DNA of 45,825 nt. It comes from Burkholderiales bacterium RIFCSPLOWO2_12_FULL_61_40. Lineage in GTDB: Bacteria; Pseudomonadota; Gammaproteobacteria; Burkholderiales; Burkholderiaceae_C. The notes under the pieces were generated by a model. The model saw only the letters and a list, made by a program, of their open reading frames with translations. It was not told where the DNA came from and made no database searches. The DNA lies in assembly GCA_001770935.1 (NCBI GenBank), contig MESI01000098.1, forward strand, positions 1 through 45,825. The letters are read 5' to 3'. This document shows, piece after piece, positions 36,259-44,380 of the stretch. The position numbers were made by a program, and so were the translations under genes. Each line of letters opens with the position of its first letter. Positions within the stretch are counted from its first letter, which is position 1.

Positions 36259-36978
36259 ATGAATACCCCATTGAACGCTGATCCGGCCGAGTTGGCCAAA
36301 TTTTCTGAGTTGGCCCACCGATGGTGGGACATGGAGAGTGAATTCCGTCCACTGCACCAAATTAACCCCCTGCGACTCGACTGGATTAATGGCATTTGCC
36401 CAGTGCAAGGCCTGCGTGCGCTGGATGTCGGGTGCGGAGGCGGAATTTTGGCAGACTCCCTGGCGCGCAAGGGTGCAGAGGTCCTGGGTATCGATTTGTC
36501 CACCAAGGCGCTCAAAATAGCCCAGTTGCATGCCTTGGAAGCGCAGACTCCCCGTGTGTCCTACCGAGAAGTGAGCGCCGAAGCGCTGGCAGACGAGGCC
36601 CCAGGTCGGTATGACGTGGTGACCTGCATGGAGATGTTGGAGCATGTGCCCGATCCTGCATCGGTGGTCAATGCATGTGCAACCTTGGTGAAACCTGGTG
36701 GATGGGTGTTCTTTTCAACGCTCAATCGAAACACCAAGTCATTTTTGTTTGCCATTTTGGGTGCGGAATACCTGCTGAACCTGCTGCCCCGTGGTACCCA
36801 CGAGTACGCCAAAATGATCCGTCCCAGTGAATTGGCCGGTTACTGCCGAAAATCTGCTTTGGATGTGCGCCATACCAGTGGCTTGGAATACAACCCTGTA
36901 ACCAAGCGTTATTGGCTTAGCAATGATACGGGCGTGAATTACATGTTTGCTGCTCAAAAGCCGGGGCGGTTTGTCTGA
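36259..36978 (+). CDS. ubiG: Ubiquinone biosynthesis O-methyltransferase
   Basis: A 239-residue SAM methyltransferase that performs both O-methylations in ubiquinone synthesis. [20 protein letters not shown] is the UbiG N-terminal signature. SAM motif I is [13 protein letters not shown], and [15 protein letters not shown] follows. The start ATG 36259 gives [11 protein letters not shown]; an ATG at 36241 six codons upstream is equally open. The stop overlaps the gph start as TGATG, implying coupling. Confidence 0.95.
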   Translation: MNTPLNADPAELAKFSELAHRWWDMESEFRPLHQINPLRLDWINGICPVQGLRALDVGCGGGILADSLARKGAEVLGIDLSTKALKIAQLHALEAQTPRVSYREVSAEALADEAPGRYDVVTCMEMLEHVPDPASVVNACATLVKPGGWVFFSTLNRNTKSFLFAILGAEYLLNLLPRGTHEYAKMIRPSELAGYCRKSALDVRHTSGLEYNPVTKRYWLSNDTGVNYMFAAQKPGRFV

Positions 36979-37649
36979 TGCAGGTATTCCAAGGAATCAC
37001 CGCCGTGCTGTTTGATCTGGACGGCACCCTGATTGATAGCGCCCCGGATCTGGGTGCTGCCGCAGACCAAATGCGTTTGGACCGGGGCTTGTCTTCTCTT
37101 GCATTGGAGTGTTACCGGCCTATGGCAGGGGCTGGCGCGCGCGGCATGCTCGGTGTGGCCTTCGACCTCTCGACAGACGACCCTGCGTACGAATCCATGC
37201 GGGAAGAGTTTTTTTGCAATTACGAAAAATGCATGAGCCAACGTACAGTGATGTTTGATGAAGTTGCAGAGTTGATTCGTCAGATTGATCAGCGGCAGTT
37301 GTTATGGGGTGTGGTAACCAACAAATCGGCCCGCTTCACGGTCCCACTGACCCAAGCCATGCCATTGTTTGCAACAGCGCGTGCGATTGTGAGTGGAGAT
37401 ACCACACCGCATGCCAAGCCGCATCCTGCGCCTTTGCTGGAGGCGGCCCAGCGCCTGGGGGTCAATCCATCACAATGCCTGTATGTGGGGGATGACGAGC
37501 GCGACGTGGTGGCGGGAAATGCCGCCGGTATGTATACCGTGGCCGCAACCTACGGGTACCTGGGCAGCCAATCGGATACGCAAGCCTGGGGTGCGCACGC
37601 TGAAATTAATTCTCCTTTGGCACTCTTGCAATTGCTCGCAAACGCCTAA
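36978..37649 (+). CDS. gph: Phosphoglycolate phosphatase (HAD family)
   Basis: A 223-residue HAD-superfamily phosphatase. Motif I is LFDLDGTLIDSAPDL with the nucleophile Asp and its partner two residues on. Motif II is WGVVTNKSAR, and motifs III/IV are HPAPLLEAA and YVGDDERDVVAGNAAGM. The ubiG-gph pair is typical in Beta- and Gammaproteobacteria. Related MupP/Gph paralogs act on N-acetylmuramic acid 6-phosphate, so that role is an alternative. The stop codon overlaps the probable -10 box of ssrA. Confidence 0.9.
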   Translation: MQVFQGITAVLFDLDGTLIDSAPDLGAAADQMRLDRGLSSLALECYRPMAGAGARGMLGVAFDLSTDDPAYESMREEFFCNYEKCMSQRTVMFDEVAELIRQIDQRQLLWGVVTNKSARFTVPLTQAMPLFATARAIVSGDTTPHAKPHPAPLLEAAQRLGVNPSQCLYVGDDERDVVAGNAAGMYTVAATYGYLGSQSDTQAWGAHAEINSPLALLQLLANA

Positions 37650-37652
37650 AAT
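37626..37652 (+). promoter_or_regulatory. Probable ssrA promoter
   Basis: TTGCAA (37626-37631) and TAAAAT (37647-37652) are 15 bases apart and place transcription start near the first base of tmRNA (37662). The spacing is shorter than ideal. The -10 box includes the gph stop codon. Confidence 0.5.
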
Positions 37653-37661
37653 AGGGGTCGA

Positions 37662-38048
37662 GGGGCTGCACTGGTTTCGACGTGGGTTCGGACGCGGTGT
37701 GGTGCATGTCGAGCTGAATGTGCTCGTAAAACAGATTCAAACAAACTAACTGCAAACGACGAACGTTTCGCACTCGCTGCTTAATTGCCAGTGAGCTTTA
37801 CAACAGCAGGCCGATGGGCTGGGCAAGGGGTTTTTAACGCAAGTTAGAGACTCCCGGCTGTAAAGATAATTTCATCGGCTGGCTCCGGGCTGGGTACCTT
37901 AACCCGGGGCGAGAAAATAGGGTGCTGGCGTCCTGTGTAGCGTGTGGCTGCGCGACACAGGTGGCGAGACTCAAATCAGACCACTAAACATGTAGATCTG
38001 CCCGAACAAGGCTTGCGGACGGGGGTTCAAATCCCCCCAGCTCCACCA
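37662..38048 (+). ncRNA. ssrA: Transfer-messenger RNA (tmRNA)
   Basis: The tRNA-like ends are clear: the 5' GGGGCTG pairs with the 3' CAGCTCC, followed by A and an encoded CCA at 38046-38048. The T-arm reads GGTTCAAATCC. The tag frame begins with the resume codon GCA at 37752 and ends with TAA at 37782-37784, encoding ANDERFALAA, a tag ending in the LAA signal read by ClpXP. tmRNA with SmpB rescues stalled ribosomes and marks incomplete proteins for degradation. Pseudoknot-like segments follow the tag. smpB is not in the window. Confidence 0.97.
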
Positions 38049-38058
38049 CCTCTCTTGA

Positions 38059-38093
38059 AGGCCGCCAACGTTAACCCGCTGGCGGCTTTTTTC
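38059..38093 (+). terminator. Rho-independent terminator after ssrA
   Basis: The GCCGCCA (38061-38067) and TGGCGGC (38080-38086) stem is followed by six T. Confidence 0.92.
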
Positions 38094-38170
38094 TTGGGTA
38101 AAGCGCAATTCCCCAGGAATGTATCGTGTAAAGTGTGTATTCCATTTTCACTTTTACAACGGAGGTCAGT

Positions 38171-38314
38171 ATGGCCAAAGGTCAGCAAAAAACCAATAAA
38201 GAAGCCAAAAAGCCAAAAAAAGATACATCACCGCCCAAGCCCATTTCAGGTGAGCCAATACGTGCCGTGGTGACTACTGCGGTGATTCCTCGCGGGAAGT
38301 TAAAGAACAAGTAA
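38171..38314 (+). CDS. Small basic protein of 47 residues
   Basis: A short ORF with a strong GGAGG site at 38161-38165 and ATG at 38171. The product begins MAKGQQKTNKEAKKPKKD, continues with a Pro-rich stretch (SPPKPISGEP), and ends VIPRGKLKNK. The MAKGQ...NKE.KKPKK pattern recalls small lysine-rich hypothetical proteins I believe are widespread in Proteobacteria; their function is unknown. High positive charge suggests nucleic acid or ribosome contact (inference). Confidence 0.72.
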   Translation: MAKGQQKTNKEAKKPKKDTSPPKPISGEPIRAVVTTAVIPRGKLKNK

Positions 38315-38604
38315 ATAGGCGTAGCGAACACGTCGGTGGTCGCTTTGCAGCCGTTTATTTTCCTAAAACTGCCGAGCGGCTGTCCAAGGGTGCCAGAAAT
38401 GAGTTTTGCATCCCAACCGGATGGCAGGCGGCTTTCAGGAAAATCTGCGCCGGTGTGAATTTCGCCATCGGACGGCCGCTTGGGCCTTGCACATCGACAC
38501 ACGCAATGCCCCGCCCGTCCATGGTGCACACCGTATAGGCAAGCCGCAGTTCAGCGGAGTATTTTTGGGGCTCTGCAAATGCCTGGAAAATCCCGCCTTG
38601 CGCC

Positions 38605-40131
38605 CTAGCTGTAAATTTTTTCCACAGCTTGCAGATGGGCGTTGAGTACCGCAATCAGGCCGGGGTCAAACTGTTGGCCGGCGTGGGTGTTCAGGTAGGT
38701 GAGGGCTTCCTGCAGGGGCCAGGCTTTCTTGTAGCAGCTGGCACTGACCAGAGAATCCAGTACATCCGCAATGGCGGAAATTCTCCCGACCAAACTGATG
38801 TTTTCCCCGCTCAAGCCTTGTGGGTAGCCTGAACCATCCCAGTGTTCGTGGTGCTCCAGTGCGGCTACGGCTCCCAGCCTATGGATGTCCGCGCTGGAGC
38901 GGGACAAAAGTGCGTGCCCTTGTGGTGCATGGGTTTTTACGGATTCCCACTCCTGCGCGGTCAGTGGCCCAGGCTTGGTGAGAATTTGGTCTGTTACGCA
39001 GGATTTACCCACATCGTGCAATGTGGCAGCCATGCGGATGCGATCCACGTCGGCGGACGACGCGCCGCTTTTTTCTGCCAGCAGCGCTGCGACCTCGCCT
39101 ATACGCCGCAAATGCTGTTCCGGCTGGTCACTGCGCTTTTCAATGGCACCGCCCAAAATCGAAATAGTGGTGCGCTGGGCGTGTTGTATGTCTTCGCGCA
39201 GCAAAAGGCCATCGTAGGTGATGGCTACGTTGCGCGAGAACAATTCCAGTAGCTCCCGCGCACTGTCATTCACCGGTTCGGGAAACACCATGTAAATCAG
39301 GCTTTCGCTACCCGCTTTGGTACGGAAATAGCCTGCGTAGTGTTTGTCGCCGTGGTGGCTGGTTTTTTCTGCCAATACGCGGTTCAGGGCTTCGCGAACT
39401 TCGGCGGGCAGCTTGTCCACATCCTGTCCCTCCAAAAGTTGGGAGTACGCATTGGTGGCGGCCAATACCCGAATATTGCCGTTGGCCGCATTGGCTGCAT
39501 AGGTGGACAGGTGGCTCGCACACAGGCCTTCGCCATTGAGATTCAGCAAAAAATTGACCTGTTCCAGCACGGCGGATGCGAAATTGCGCAAATTGTCGGA
39601 ATCGCATATTTGGCTGATGGCCTCAATGGACCGCCGCAGTCCCTGGCGGGCGTGTTCAATACGCATCAGGTCCCGGTAAGCGCGCAGGCCGGCGTAGAAC
39701 ACCGTGATCAAGCGGCGCCGGGTCAGGTCGGTTTTTTCCTTGTAATCGTTGATGTCGTAGTCGCGGATGACCTGCTCTTCAGGCGCTTGGCCGGGTTGCC
39801 CGGTGCGCAGGACGATGCGTACATTGAGGTTGCCAATGTCTTCGCGTATATAACGTGCCAGATCCAGCCCGGCATGCTCGGACTCCATGACCACGTCCAG
39901 CAGTATCAAGGCGAAATCGTTGGGTGCACTGAGAACGGCGCGGGCTTCGGCTGCGCTGTAGCAGTGGGTGAACTGCAAGGGGCGCCCTTCCATTTCAAAC
40001 CCCGCCATGACCAGTTTGGTGACTTCATGGACTGCCGGTTCATCGTCCACCACCAGTACCTGCCAAGGTGTTTGCTCTTTCCGAAGGACGGGTGTCGGGA
40101 GTTCGTCACTAAAAACCAGATCGTCTGACAT
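38605..40131 (-). CDS. Response regulator with REC, DUF3369 and HD-GYP domains
   Basis: A 508-residue cytoplasmic signalling protein. The receiver domain spans about 23-150, with D29/D30 and phosphoacceptor D79 (LILLDVVME). A DUF3369-type sensor region spans about 165-320. The HD-GYP domain spans about 325-505, with HD at 372-373 (LHDVGK) and the HHEHWDGSGYP block at 427-437. HD-GYP domains hydrolyse cyclic-di-GMP. The late R-x-Y-K motif reads CYKK, so one conserved arginine is missing. No histidine kinase gene is adjacent, so it is an orphan regulator here. It is divergent from the rsuA-like gene. Confidence 0.93.
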   Translation of the reverse strand: MSDDLVFSDELPTPVLRKEQTPWQVLVVDDEPAVHEVTKLVMAGFEMEGRPLQFTHCYSAAEARAVLSAPNDFALILLDVVMESEHAGLDLARYIREDIGNLNVRIVLRTGQPGQAPEEQVIRDYDINDYKEKTDLTRRRLITVFYAGLRAYRDLMRIEHARQGLRRSIEAISQICDSDNLRNFASAVLEQVNFLLNLNGEGLCASHLSTYAANAANGNIRVLAATNAYSQLLEGQDVDKLPAEVREALNRVLAEKTSHHGDKHYAGYFRTKAGSESLIYMVFPEPVNDSARELLELFSRNVAITYDGLLLREDIQHAQRTTISILGGAIEKRSDQPEQHLRRIGEVAALLAEKSGASSADVDRIRMAATLHDVGKSCVTDQILTKPGPLTAQEWESVKTHAPQGHALLSRSSADIHRLGAVAALEHHEHWDGSGYPQGLSGENISLVGRISAIADVLDSLVSASCYKKAWPLQEALTYLNTHAGQQFDPGLIAVLNAHLQAVEKIYS

Positions 40132-40203
40132 GGGTGGCTCTCGTATTGGTGGGAAACACGGTGGACACAGTCTAACGGGATTGGGCCTGCGATACTACGG
40201 TTT

Positions 40204-40947
40204 ATGCAACTTCAAGATGTTCTCTATTCACAAGGCTTTGGCACACGGCGTGTGTGCGCTGGCCTGATCCAGCAGGGTTTGGTCCAGGTTTATATGCCAA
40301 ATGATGCTCTAGCCCCCGTCCCCTGTGCGCAAGCAGCTATGGAATTTGTAGCGGAAGGATTGCGTTTCCGGGTGCAGGGGGAAGACTGGCCGTATGCCGA
40401 GAAGGCCTACCTGGTGCTGAACAAGCCCGCTGCCACCGAGTGTTCACAAAAGCCGTCCACCTACCCCAGCATCTACACCCTTTTGCCTTCGCCACTGCGC
40501 CTGCGACCGCAAAAGGCGGCGGTGCAGGGGGTGCAAGCGGTGGGGCGGCTGGACCAGGACACCACGGGCATGCTGCTGCTCACCGATGATGGCAAATTCA
40601 TTCACCGCATGAGTTCGCCGCGCCACCATGTGCCCAAGGTATACGAGGTGACCGTCAAGCACCCGCTGGACGCGCGCCAGGTGGACCGCTTGCTGGAGGG
40701 GGTGGTGCTGGATGACGACCCCAAGCCGGTGCGCGCAGCGGCGTGCGAGGCGGTGGACGAATACCACTTGCGGCTCACCCTGACGGAGGGCAAATACCAC
40801 CAGGTCAAACGCATGGTGGCGGCGGTGAGCAACCGGGTCGAGGCCTTGCACCGTTCCCAGATTGGGGGGCTGCGTTTGCCCGATGATGTGTTGCCTGGAC
40901 AATGGCGCTGGCTGAGTGCCGGGGATTTGGCACAAATTTCCGCGTAG
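40204..40947 (+). CDS. RsuA-family pseudouridine synthase
   Basis: A 247-residue protein. An N-terminal S4-like RNA-binding segment (LYSQGFGTRRVCAGLIQQGLV) precedes the catalytic domain. The active-site block is VGRLDQDTTGMLLLTDDG with the catalytic Asp, then HRMSSPRHHVPKVYEVTV and GKYHQVKRMVAAV. SPRHH-x-KxY closely matches RsuA, which modifies U516 of 16S rRNA, so that target is likely. Residues ~32-51 are encoded by interspersed repeat copy E and replace the usual end of the S4 domain. The effect on RNA binding is unknown. Confidence 0.88.
   Translation: MQLQDVLYSQGFGTRRVCAGLIQQGLVQVYMPNDALAPVPCAQAAMEFVAEGLRFRVQGEDWPYAEKAYLVLNKPAATECSQKPSTYPSIYTLLPSPLRLRPQKAAVQGVQAVGRLDQDTTGMLLLTDDGKFIHRMSSPRHHVPKVYEVTVKHPLDARQVDRLLEGVVLDDDPKPVRAAACEAVDEYHLRLTLTEGKYHQVKRMVAAVSNRVEALHRSQIGGLRLPDDVLPGQWRWLSAGDLAQISA
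40298..40357 (+). repeat. Interspersed ~60-bp repeat, copy E (inside rsuA-like gene)
   Basis: GCTCTAGCCCCCGTCCCC, then TGCGCAAGCAGCTATGG and AATTTGTAGCGGA. It is translated on the plus strand as residues ~32-51 of the pseudouridine synthase. Confidence 0.83.
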
Positions 40948-40968
40948 CTGGCACTGGGAGCGCTTACC

Positions 40969-41799
40969 TTGAACCTGATTCTTGACTCGTTTTGGCGTGC
41001 GGCCGCGTACTGCATGCATCCCCGCGTGATCATCTTGTCTTTGCTTCCGTTGATCCTGATGGTGGGTGTCATCGGCGGGCTGGGGTATTTTTATTGGGAA
41101 CCCGCGCTGGACCAGGTCCGGGTTTTGTTGGAGTCCTCCGCGCTGTTGAACAATGCATGGGCCTGGCTGGAGCGTGCAGGCATGGGGCAACTCAAGTCGG
41201 TACTGGCGCCCATGGTGGTGATTGCCGTGGTGACCCCGGTGATTGTGATGGGTTCATTGCTGGTGGTTGGCTTGTTGATGACGCCCGCCATCGTGGACTT
41301 GGTCGCCAAGCGCCGGTTTGAGGGGCTGGAGCGCAAGCAGGGAGCCTCATTTTGGGGCAGTTTGGGGTGGTCGCTGGGATCTACGGCGATGGCTCTGGTG
41401 GCTCTGGTGGTGTCGGTCCCGCTGTGGTTGGTGCCGCCCCTGGTGCTGGTGCTTCCCCCGCTGATCTGGGGCTGGTTGACCTACCGGGTCATGGTCTTTG
41501 ATGCTTTGGCGGAACATGCCTCCCGAGAGGAGCGGCAAACGCTGATCCTCCGCCACCGGATTGCATTGGTCGGCATGGGCATGCTGGTGGGCTATTTGAG
41601 TGCGGCACCCAGCCTGATCTGGTCGATTGGCGTCATGACCATCGTGATGGCCCCCATTTTGGTGCCCATTTCCATCTGGGTATACACCCTGATTTTTGCT
41701 TTTTCGTCGCTGTGGTTTGCCCACTATTGCCTGGCTGCTTTGCAGGACTTGCGGCGTGAACGCGTAGCGGTGCAACTGGTTGCCGAACCTAACTTGTGA
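40969..41799 (+). CDS. EI24/CysZ-like integral membrane protein
   Basis: A 276-residue protein with about six hydrophobic helices, resembling the EI24 domain family that includes the sulfate transporter CysZ. It opens NLILDSFWRAAAYCMHPRVI. A charged loop (LVAKRRFEGLERKQG) and RVMVFDALAEHASREER follow. The start is TTG at 40969 with GGGAG at 40956-40960; the first in-frame ATG (residue 16) would cut the conserved N-terminus. It lies 21 bases after the rsuA-like stop and just before the molybdopterin-domain gene. Its substrate is unknown; sulfate is only one option. Confidence 0.78.
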   Translation: MNLILDSFWRAAAYCMHPRVIILSLLPLILMVGVIGGLGYFYWEPALDQVRVLLESSALLNNAWAWLERAGMGQLKSVLAPMVVIAVVTPVIVMGSLLVVGLLMTPAIVDLVAKRRFEGLERKQGASFWGSLGWSLGSTAMALVALVVSVPLWLVPPLVLVLPPLIWGWLTYRVMVFDALAEHASREERQTLILRHRIALVGMGMLVGYLSAAPSLIWSIGVMTIVMAPILVPISIWVYTLIFAFSSLWFAHYCLAALQDLRRERVAVQLVAEPNL

Positions 41800-41806
41800 G
41801 ATTCCC

Positions 41807-42604
41807 ATGAACTTTGGCCTGATCGTGGTGGGGGATGAAATTCTGTCTGGCAAACGCGCCGACAAGCACATGAGCAAGGTCATTGAATTGCTCCATGCGC
41901 GTGGCCTGCAGCTGGATTACGCCGACTATGTGGGGGACTCCCCCGAGCGCATCACCGCCACTTTGCAGCGCGCGTTTGCGTCGGGCGACGTGGTGTTTTC
42001 CACCGGTGGGATTGGCGCTACGCCCGATGACCATACGCGCCAGTGCGCCGCGCGGGCCCTGGGTGTGGGGTTGGCTTTGCATCCGGAAGCAGAGGCCCTG
42101 ATTGTGCAGCGTATGCGGACCACCGCCCAAGAGCGTGGCCAGGTGTTTGATCCGCACCAGAGCGACAACATCCACCGCCTGAACATGGGCGTTTTTCCGG
42201 TGGGCGCACAGATCATCCCCAATCCTTTCAACGGGATTCCTGGCTTTAGCTGTGGCACGGTCCATTTCGTACCGGGCTTTCCGGTCATGGCTTGGCCCAT
42301 GGTGGAGTGGGTGTTGGACACGCATTACCCGCATCTGTTCCAAACCGCCGCCTGGATGGAGAAATCCATCATTGTGTTTGGTGCCATGGAAGCCACCCTG
42401 ACGCCTTTGATGGAAGAGATTGAGCGGGTCTACCTGGGCGTCAAAGTGTTCAGCCTACCCAGTGTGGACCACCCTGAATATGGGCGCCATATTGAACTGG
42501 GGGTCAAGGGAGATCCGGATGTGGTCGAGCCCGCGTACCAGGGTTTGCGTCGCGGCTTGGAAGTCTTGCAAGTGCCAATAGGCCCCGAGTTGGTGCGTAA
42601 ATAA
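41807..42604 (+). CDS. Molybdopterin-binding-domain protein (CinA N-terminal/MoaB-like)
   Basis: A 265-residue protein whose N-terminal ~170 residues form the MoCF_biosynth domain: GLIVVGDEILSGKRADKH, FSTGGIGATPDDHTRQ and NPFNGIPGFSCGTVHFVPGFP. CinA proteins have this domain plus a nicotinamide-nucleotide amidohydrolase domain; here the C-terminal part is different and short. Stand-alone forms occur in betaproteobacteria without assigned function. The ATG at 41807 lies 7 bases after the EI24-like stop, so the two are cotranscribed. It ends just before the glnA regulatory region. Confidence 0.85.
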   Translation: MNFGLIVVGDEILSGKRADKHMSKVIELLHARGLQLDYADYVGDSPERITATLQRAFASGDVVFSTGGIGATPDDHTRQCAARALGVGLALHPEAEALIVQRMRTTAQERGQVFDPHQSDNIHRLNMGVFPVGAQIIPNPFNGIPGFSCGTVHFVPGFPVMAWPMVEWVLDTHYPHLFQTAAWMEKSIIVFGAMEATLTPLMEEIERVYLGVKVFSLPSVDHPEYGRHIELGVKGDPDVVEPAYQGLRRGLEVLQVPIGPELVRK

Positions 42605-42608
42605 CATA

Positions 42609-42623
42609 GCACCAATAGTGTGC
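42609..42623 (+). promoter_or_regulatory. Candidate NtrC binding site 1 upstream of glnA
   Basis: GCAC-N7-GTGC (GCACCAATAGTGTGC) fits the NtrC dyad with standard spacing. It lies about 140 bp upstream of the sigma-54 -24 element. Confidence 0.62.
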
Positions 42624-42646
42624 GCACCGTATTGAAGCATTGGTGC

Positions 42647-42661
42647 TGCACTCGGGGTGCA
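42647..42661 (+). promoter_or_regulatory. Candidate NtrC binding site 2 upstream of glnA
   Basis: TGCAC-N5-GTGCA, a perfect dyad with the NtrC half-site, but 2 bp closer than consensus (GCAC-N5-GTGC). It lies 38 bp after site 1. Confidence 0.45.
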
Positions 42662-42764
42662 ATGAATTTTTTCCCAAGCGAGTCTTTGACCTGGGGCATC
42701 CAAAATAGCAGTGATCTCAAGGCAAAATAGAGTGCTTTAACAAAAATGTGTGCGTTGCAACTTT

Positions 42765-42780
42765 TGGCACAAAAGCTGCA
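42765..42780 (+). promoter_or_regulatory. Sigma-54 promoter of glnA
   Basis: TGGCAC-AAAAGC-TGCA: the GG (42766-42767) and GC (42778-42779) are separated by exactly 10 bp, the invariant -24/-12 spacing. Transcription would begin near 42790, about 38 bases before the glnA ATG. Confidence 0.85.
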
Positions 42781-42827
42781 TTGTGGACAGGGCAATTCTT
42801 TTAACAACCGTGCAACAGGAGTATTTG

Positions 42828-44243
42828 ATGGCCAAGACCGTCGCAGACGTGATGAAGATGGTGAAAGAGAACGAAGTCAAATTTGTTGACTTCCGTTTCA
42901 CCGATACCCGCGGCAAACAGCAGCACACCACGGTGCCTGTATCCCATTTTGATGAAGACAAGTTCACGTCGGGCCATGCCTTTGACGGCTCTTCGATCGC
43001 GGGCTGGAAGGGCATTGAAGCTTCGGACATGTTGCTCATGCCCGATCCCAACACCGCCAACATCGACCCCTTCTTCGAAGAAACCACCATCATCATCACC
43101 TGTGACGTGGTGGAGCCCAGCGACGGCAAGGCCTATGACCGTGATCCCCGCTCCATTGCCAAGCGCGCGGAAGCCTACCTCAAGGCCTCCGGTATTGGTG
43201 ATGCCGCATTCTTCGGCCCCGAGCCAGAATTTTTCATTTTTGACGGCGTGCGTTGGAGCACTGAACCCAACAACACCTTCTACGAGATTGACGAATACGA
43301 AGCACCCTGGAACACGGGCGCCAAGCTCGAAGGCGGCAACCGTGGTCACCGTCCCACGGTCAAAGGTGGTTACTTCCCAGTGCCTCCCGTTGACAGCACG
43401 CAAGACATGCGCGCTGAAATGTCCCTGATTCTCGAATCGCTGGGCATTCCGGTTGAAGTGTTCCACCACGAAGTGGCGGGCGCTGGCCAGAACGAAATCG
43501 GCACCCGTTTCAGCACCTTGGTGGAGCGCGCTGACTGGACCATTTTGCAAAAATATGTGATCCACAATGTGGCCAATGCCTATGGCAAGACCGCCACTTT
43601 CATGCCCAAGCCTTACCACGGCGACAACGGTTCCGGCATGCACGTGCACCAGTCCGTGTGGAAAGACGGCAAAAACCTGTTTGCCGGCGACGGCTATGCC
43701 GGTCTGTCGGACTTCGCGCTGTACTACATCGGCGGCATCATCAAGCACGCCCGTGCCTTGAACGCCATCACCAACCCCGGCACCAACAGCTACAAGCGTC
43801 TGGTTCCCCATTTCGAAGCACCGGTGAAATTGGCTTATTCGGCCAAGAACCGTTCCGCCTCGATCCGTATCCCGTTTGTGGCGAACCCCAAGGGCCGTCG
43901 CGTGGAAGCCCGCTTCCCCGATCCATTGATGAACCCCTACCTGGGCTTTGCCGCTTTGCTGATGGCAGGTCTGGACGGCGTGGAAAACAAGATCCATCCC
44001 GGCGAAGCTGCCACCAAGGATCTGTACCATCTGCCACCCGAGGAAGACAAACTGGTCCCCACCGTGTGCCACAGCCTGGACCAGGCCCTCGAACATTTGG
44101 ACAAAGACCGTGCGTTCCTGACCAAGGGTGGTGTGTTCACCGACAGCATGCTTGATGCTTACATCGAACTGAAAATGCAAGAAGTCACCCGTATGCGTAT
44201 GTCGGTGCACCCTGCCGAGTACGACATGTACTACTCCCTGTAA
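42828..44243 (+). CDS. glnA: Glutamine synthetase type I
   Basis: A 471-residue enzyme that forms glutamine from glutamate, ammonia and ATP; active as a dodecamer. Landmarks are [31 protein letters not shown], the metal/glutamate site [27 protein letters not shown] and [12 protein letters not shown]. The adenylylation tyrosine lies in [10 protein letters not shown] near residue 399. Control by GlnE adenylylation is therefore expected, alongside transcription by sigma-54/NtrC. ATG 42828 has CAGGAG upstream. A hairpin terminator follows, but exported-protein and glnL genes lie next on the same strand. Confidence 0.98.
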   Translation: MAKTVADVMKMVKENEVKFVDFRFTDTRGKQQHTTVPVSHFDEDKFTSGHAFDGSSIAGWKGIEASDMLLMPDPNTANIDPFFEETTIIITCDVVEPSDGKAYDRDPRSIAKRAEAYLKASGIGDAAFFGPEPEFFIFDGVRWSTEPNNTFYEIDEYEAPWNTGAKLEGGNRGHRPTVKGGYFPVPPVDSTQDMRAEMSLILESLGIPVEVFHHEVAGAGQNEIGTRFSTLVERADWTILQKYVIHNVANAYGKTATFMPKPYHGDNGSGMHVHQSVWKDGKNLFAGDGYAGLSDFALYYIGGIIKHARALNAITNPGTNSYKRLVPHFEAPVKLAYSAKNRSASIRIPFVANPKGRRVEARFPDPLMNPYLGFAALLMAGLDGVENKIHPGEAATKDLYHLPPEEDKLVPTVCHSLDQALEHLDKDRAFLTKGGVFTDSMLDAYIELKMQEVTRMRMSVHPAEYDMYYSL

Positions 44244-44276
44244 TACCTGCCGCCCTGGCGGCGGCCGGTCAGGTGT

Positions 44277-44310
44277 AAAAAAAGGACGGCATACGCCGTC
44301 CTTTTTTTTG
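44277..44310 (+). terminator. Rho-independent terminator after glnA
   Basis: The GGACGGC/GCCGTCC stem has an A-run before and eight T after, so it may work on both strands. A second GC hairpin (44249-44262) sits just before it. Confidence 0.93.
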
Positions 44311-44380
44311 ATTTTTGTTTTATGGCACTTTTTGGCGCATACTGGATCAATCGCATTGCATTTGGATGCATCAACACTGT

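Noticed and set aside
37990..38048. A tRNA gene at the 3' end of the ssrA region
   Set aside because: The T-arm and CCA belong to the tRNA-like domain of tmRNA and pair with its 5' end at 37662.
38355..38654. 99-codon minus-strand ORF after the HD-GYP gene
   Set aside because: The translation is fairly protein-like, but it overlaps the HD-GYP end out of frame, lacks a clear ribosome site, and matches no family I know. The stretch 38315-38604 otherwise shows nothing.
42801..44210. 469-codon open frame antisense to glnA
   Set aside because: Shadow of a highly conserved gene with biased codons.
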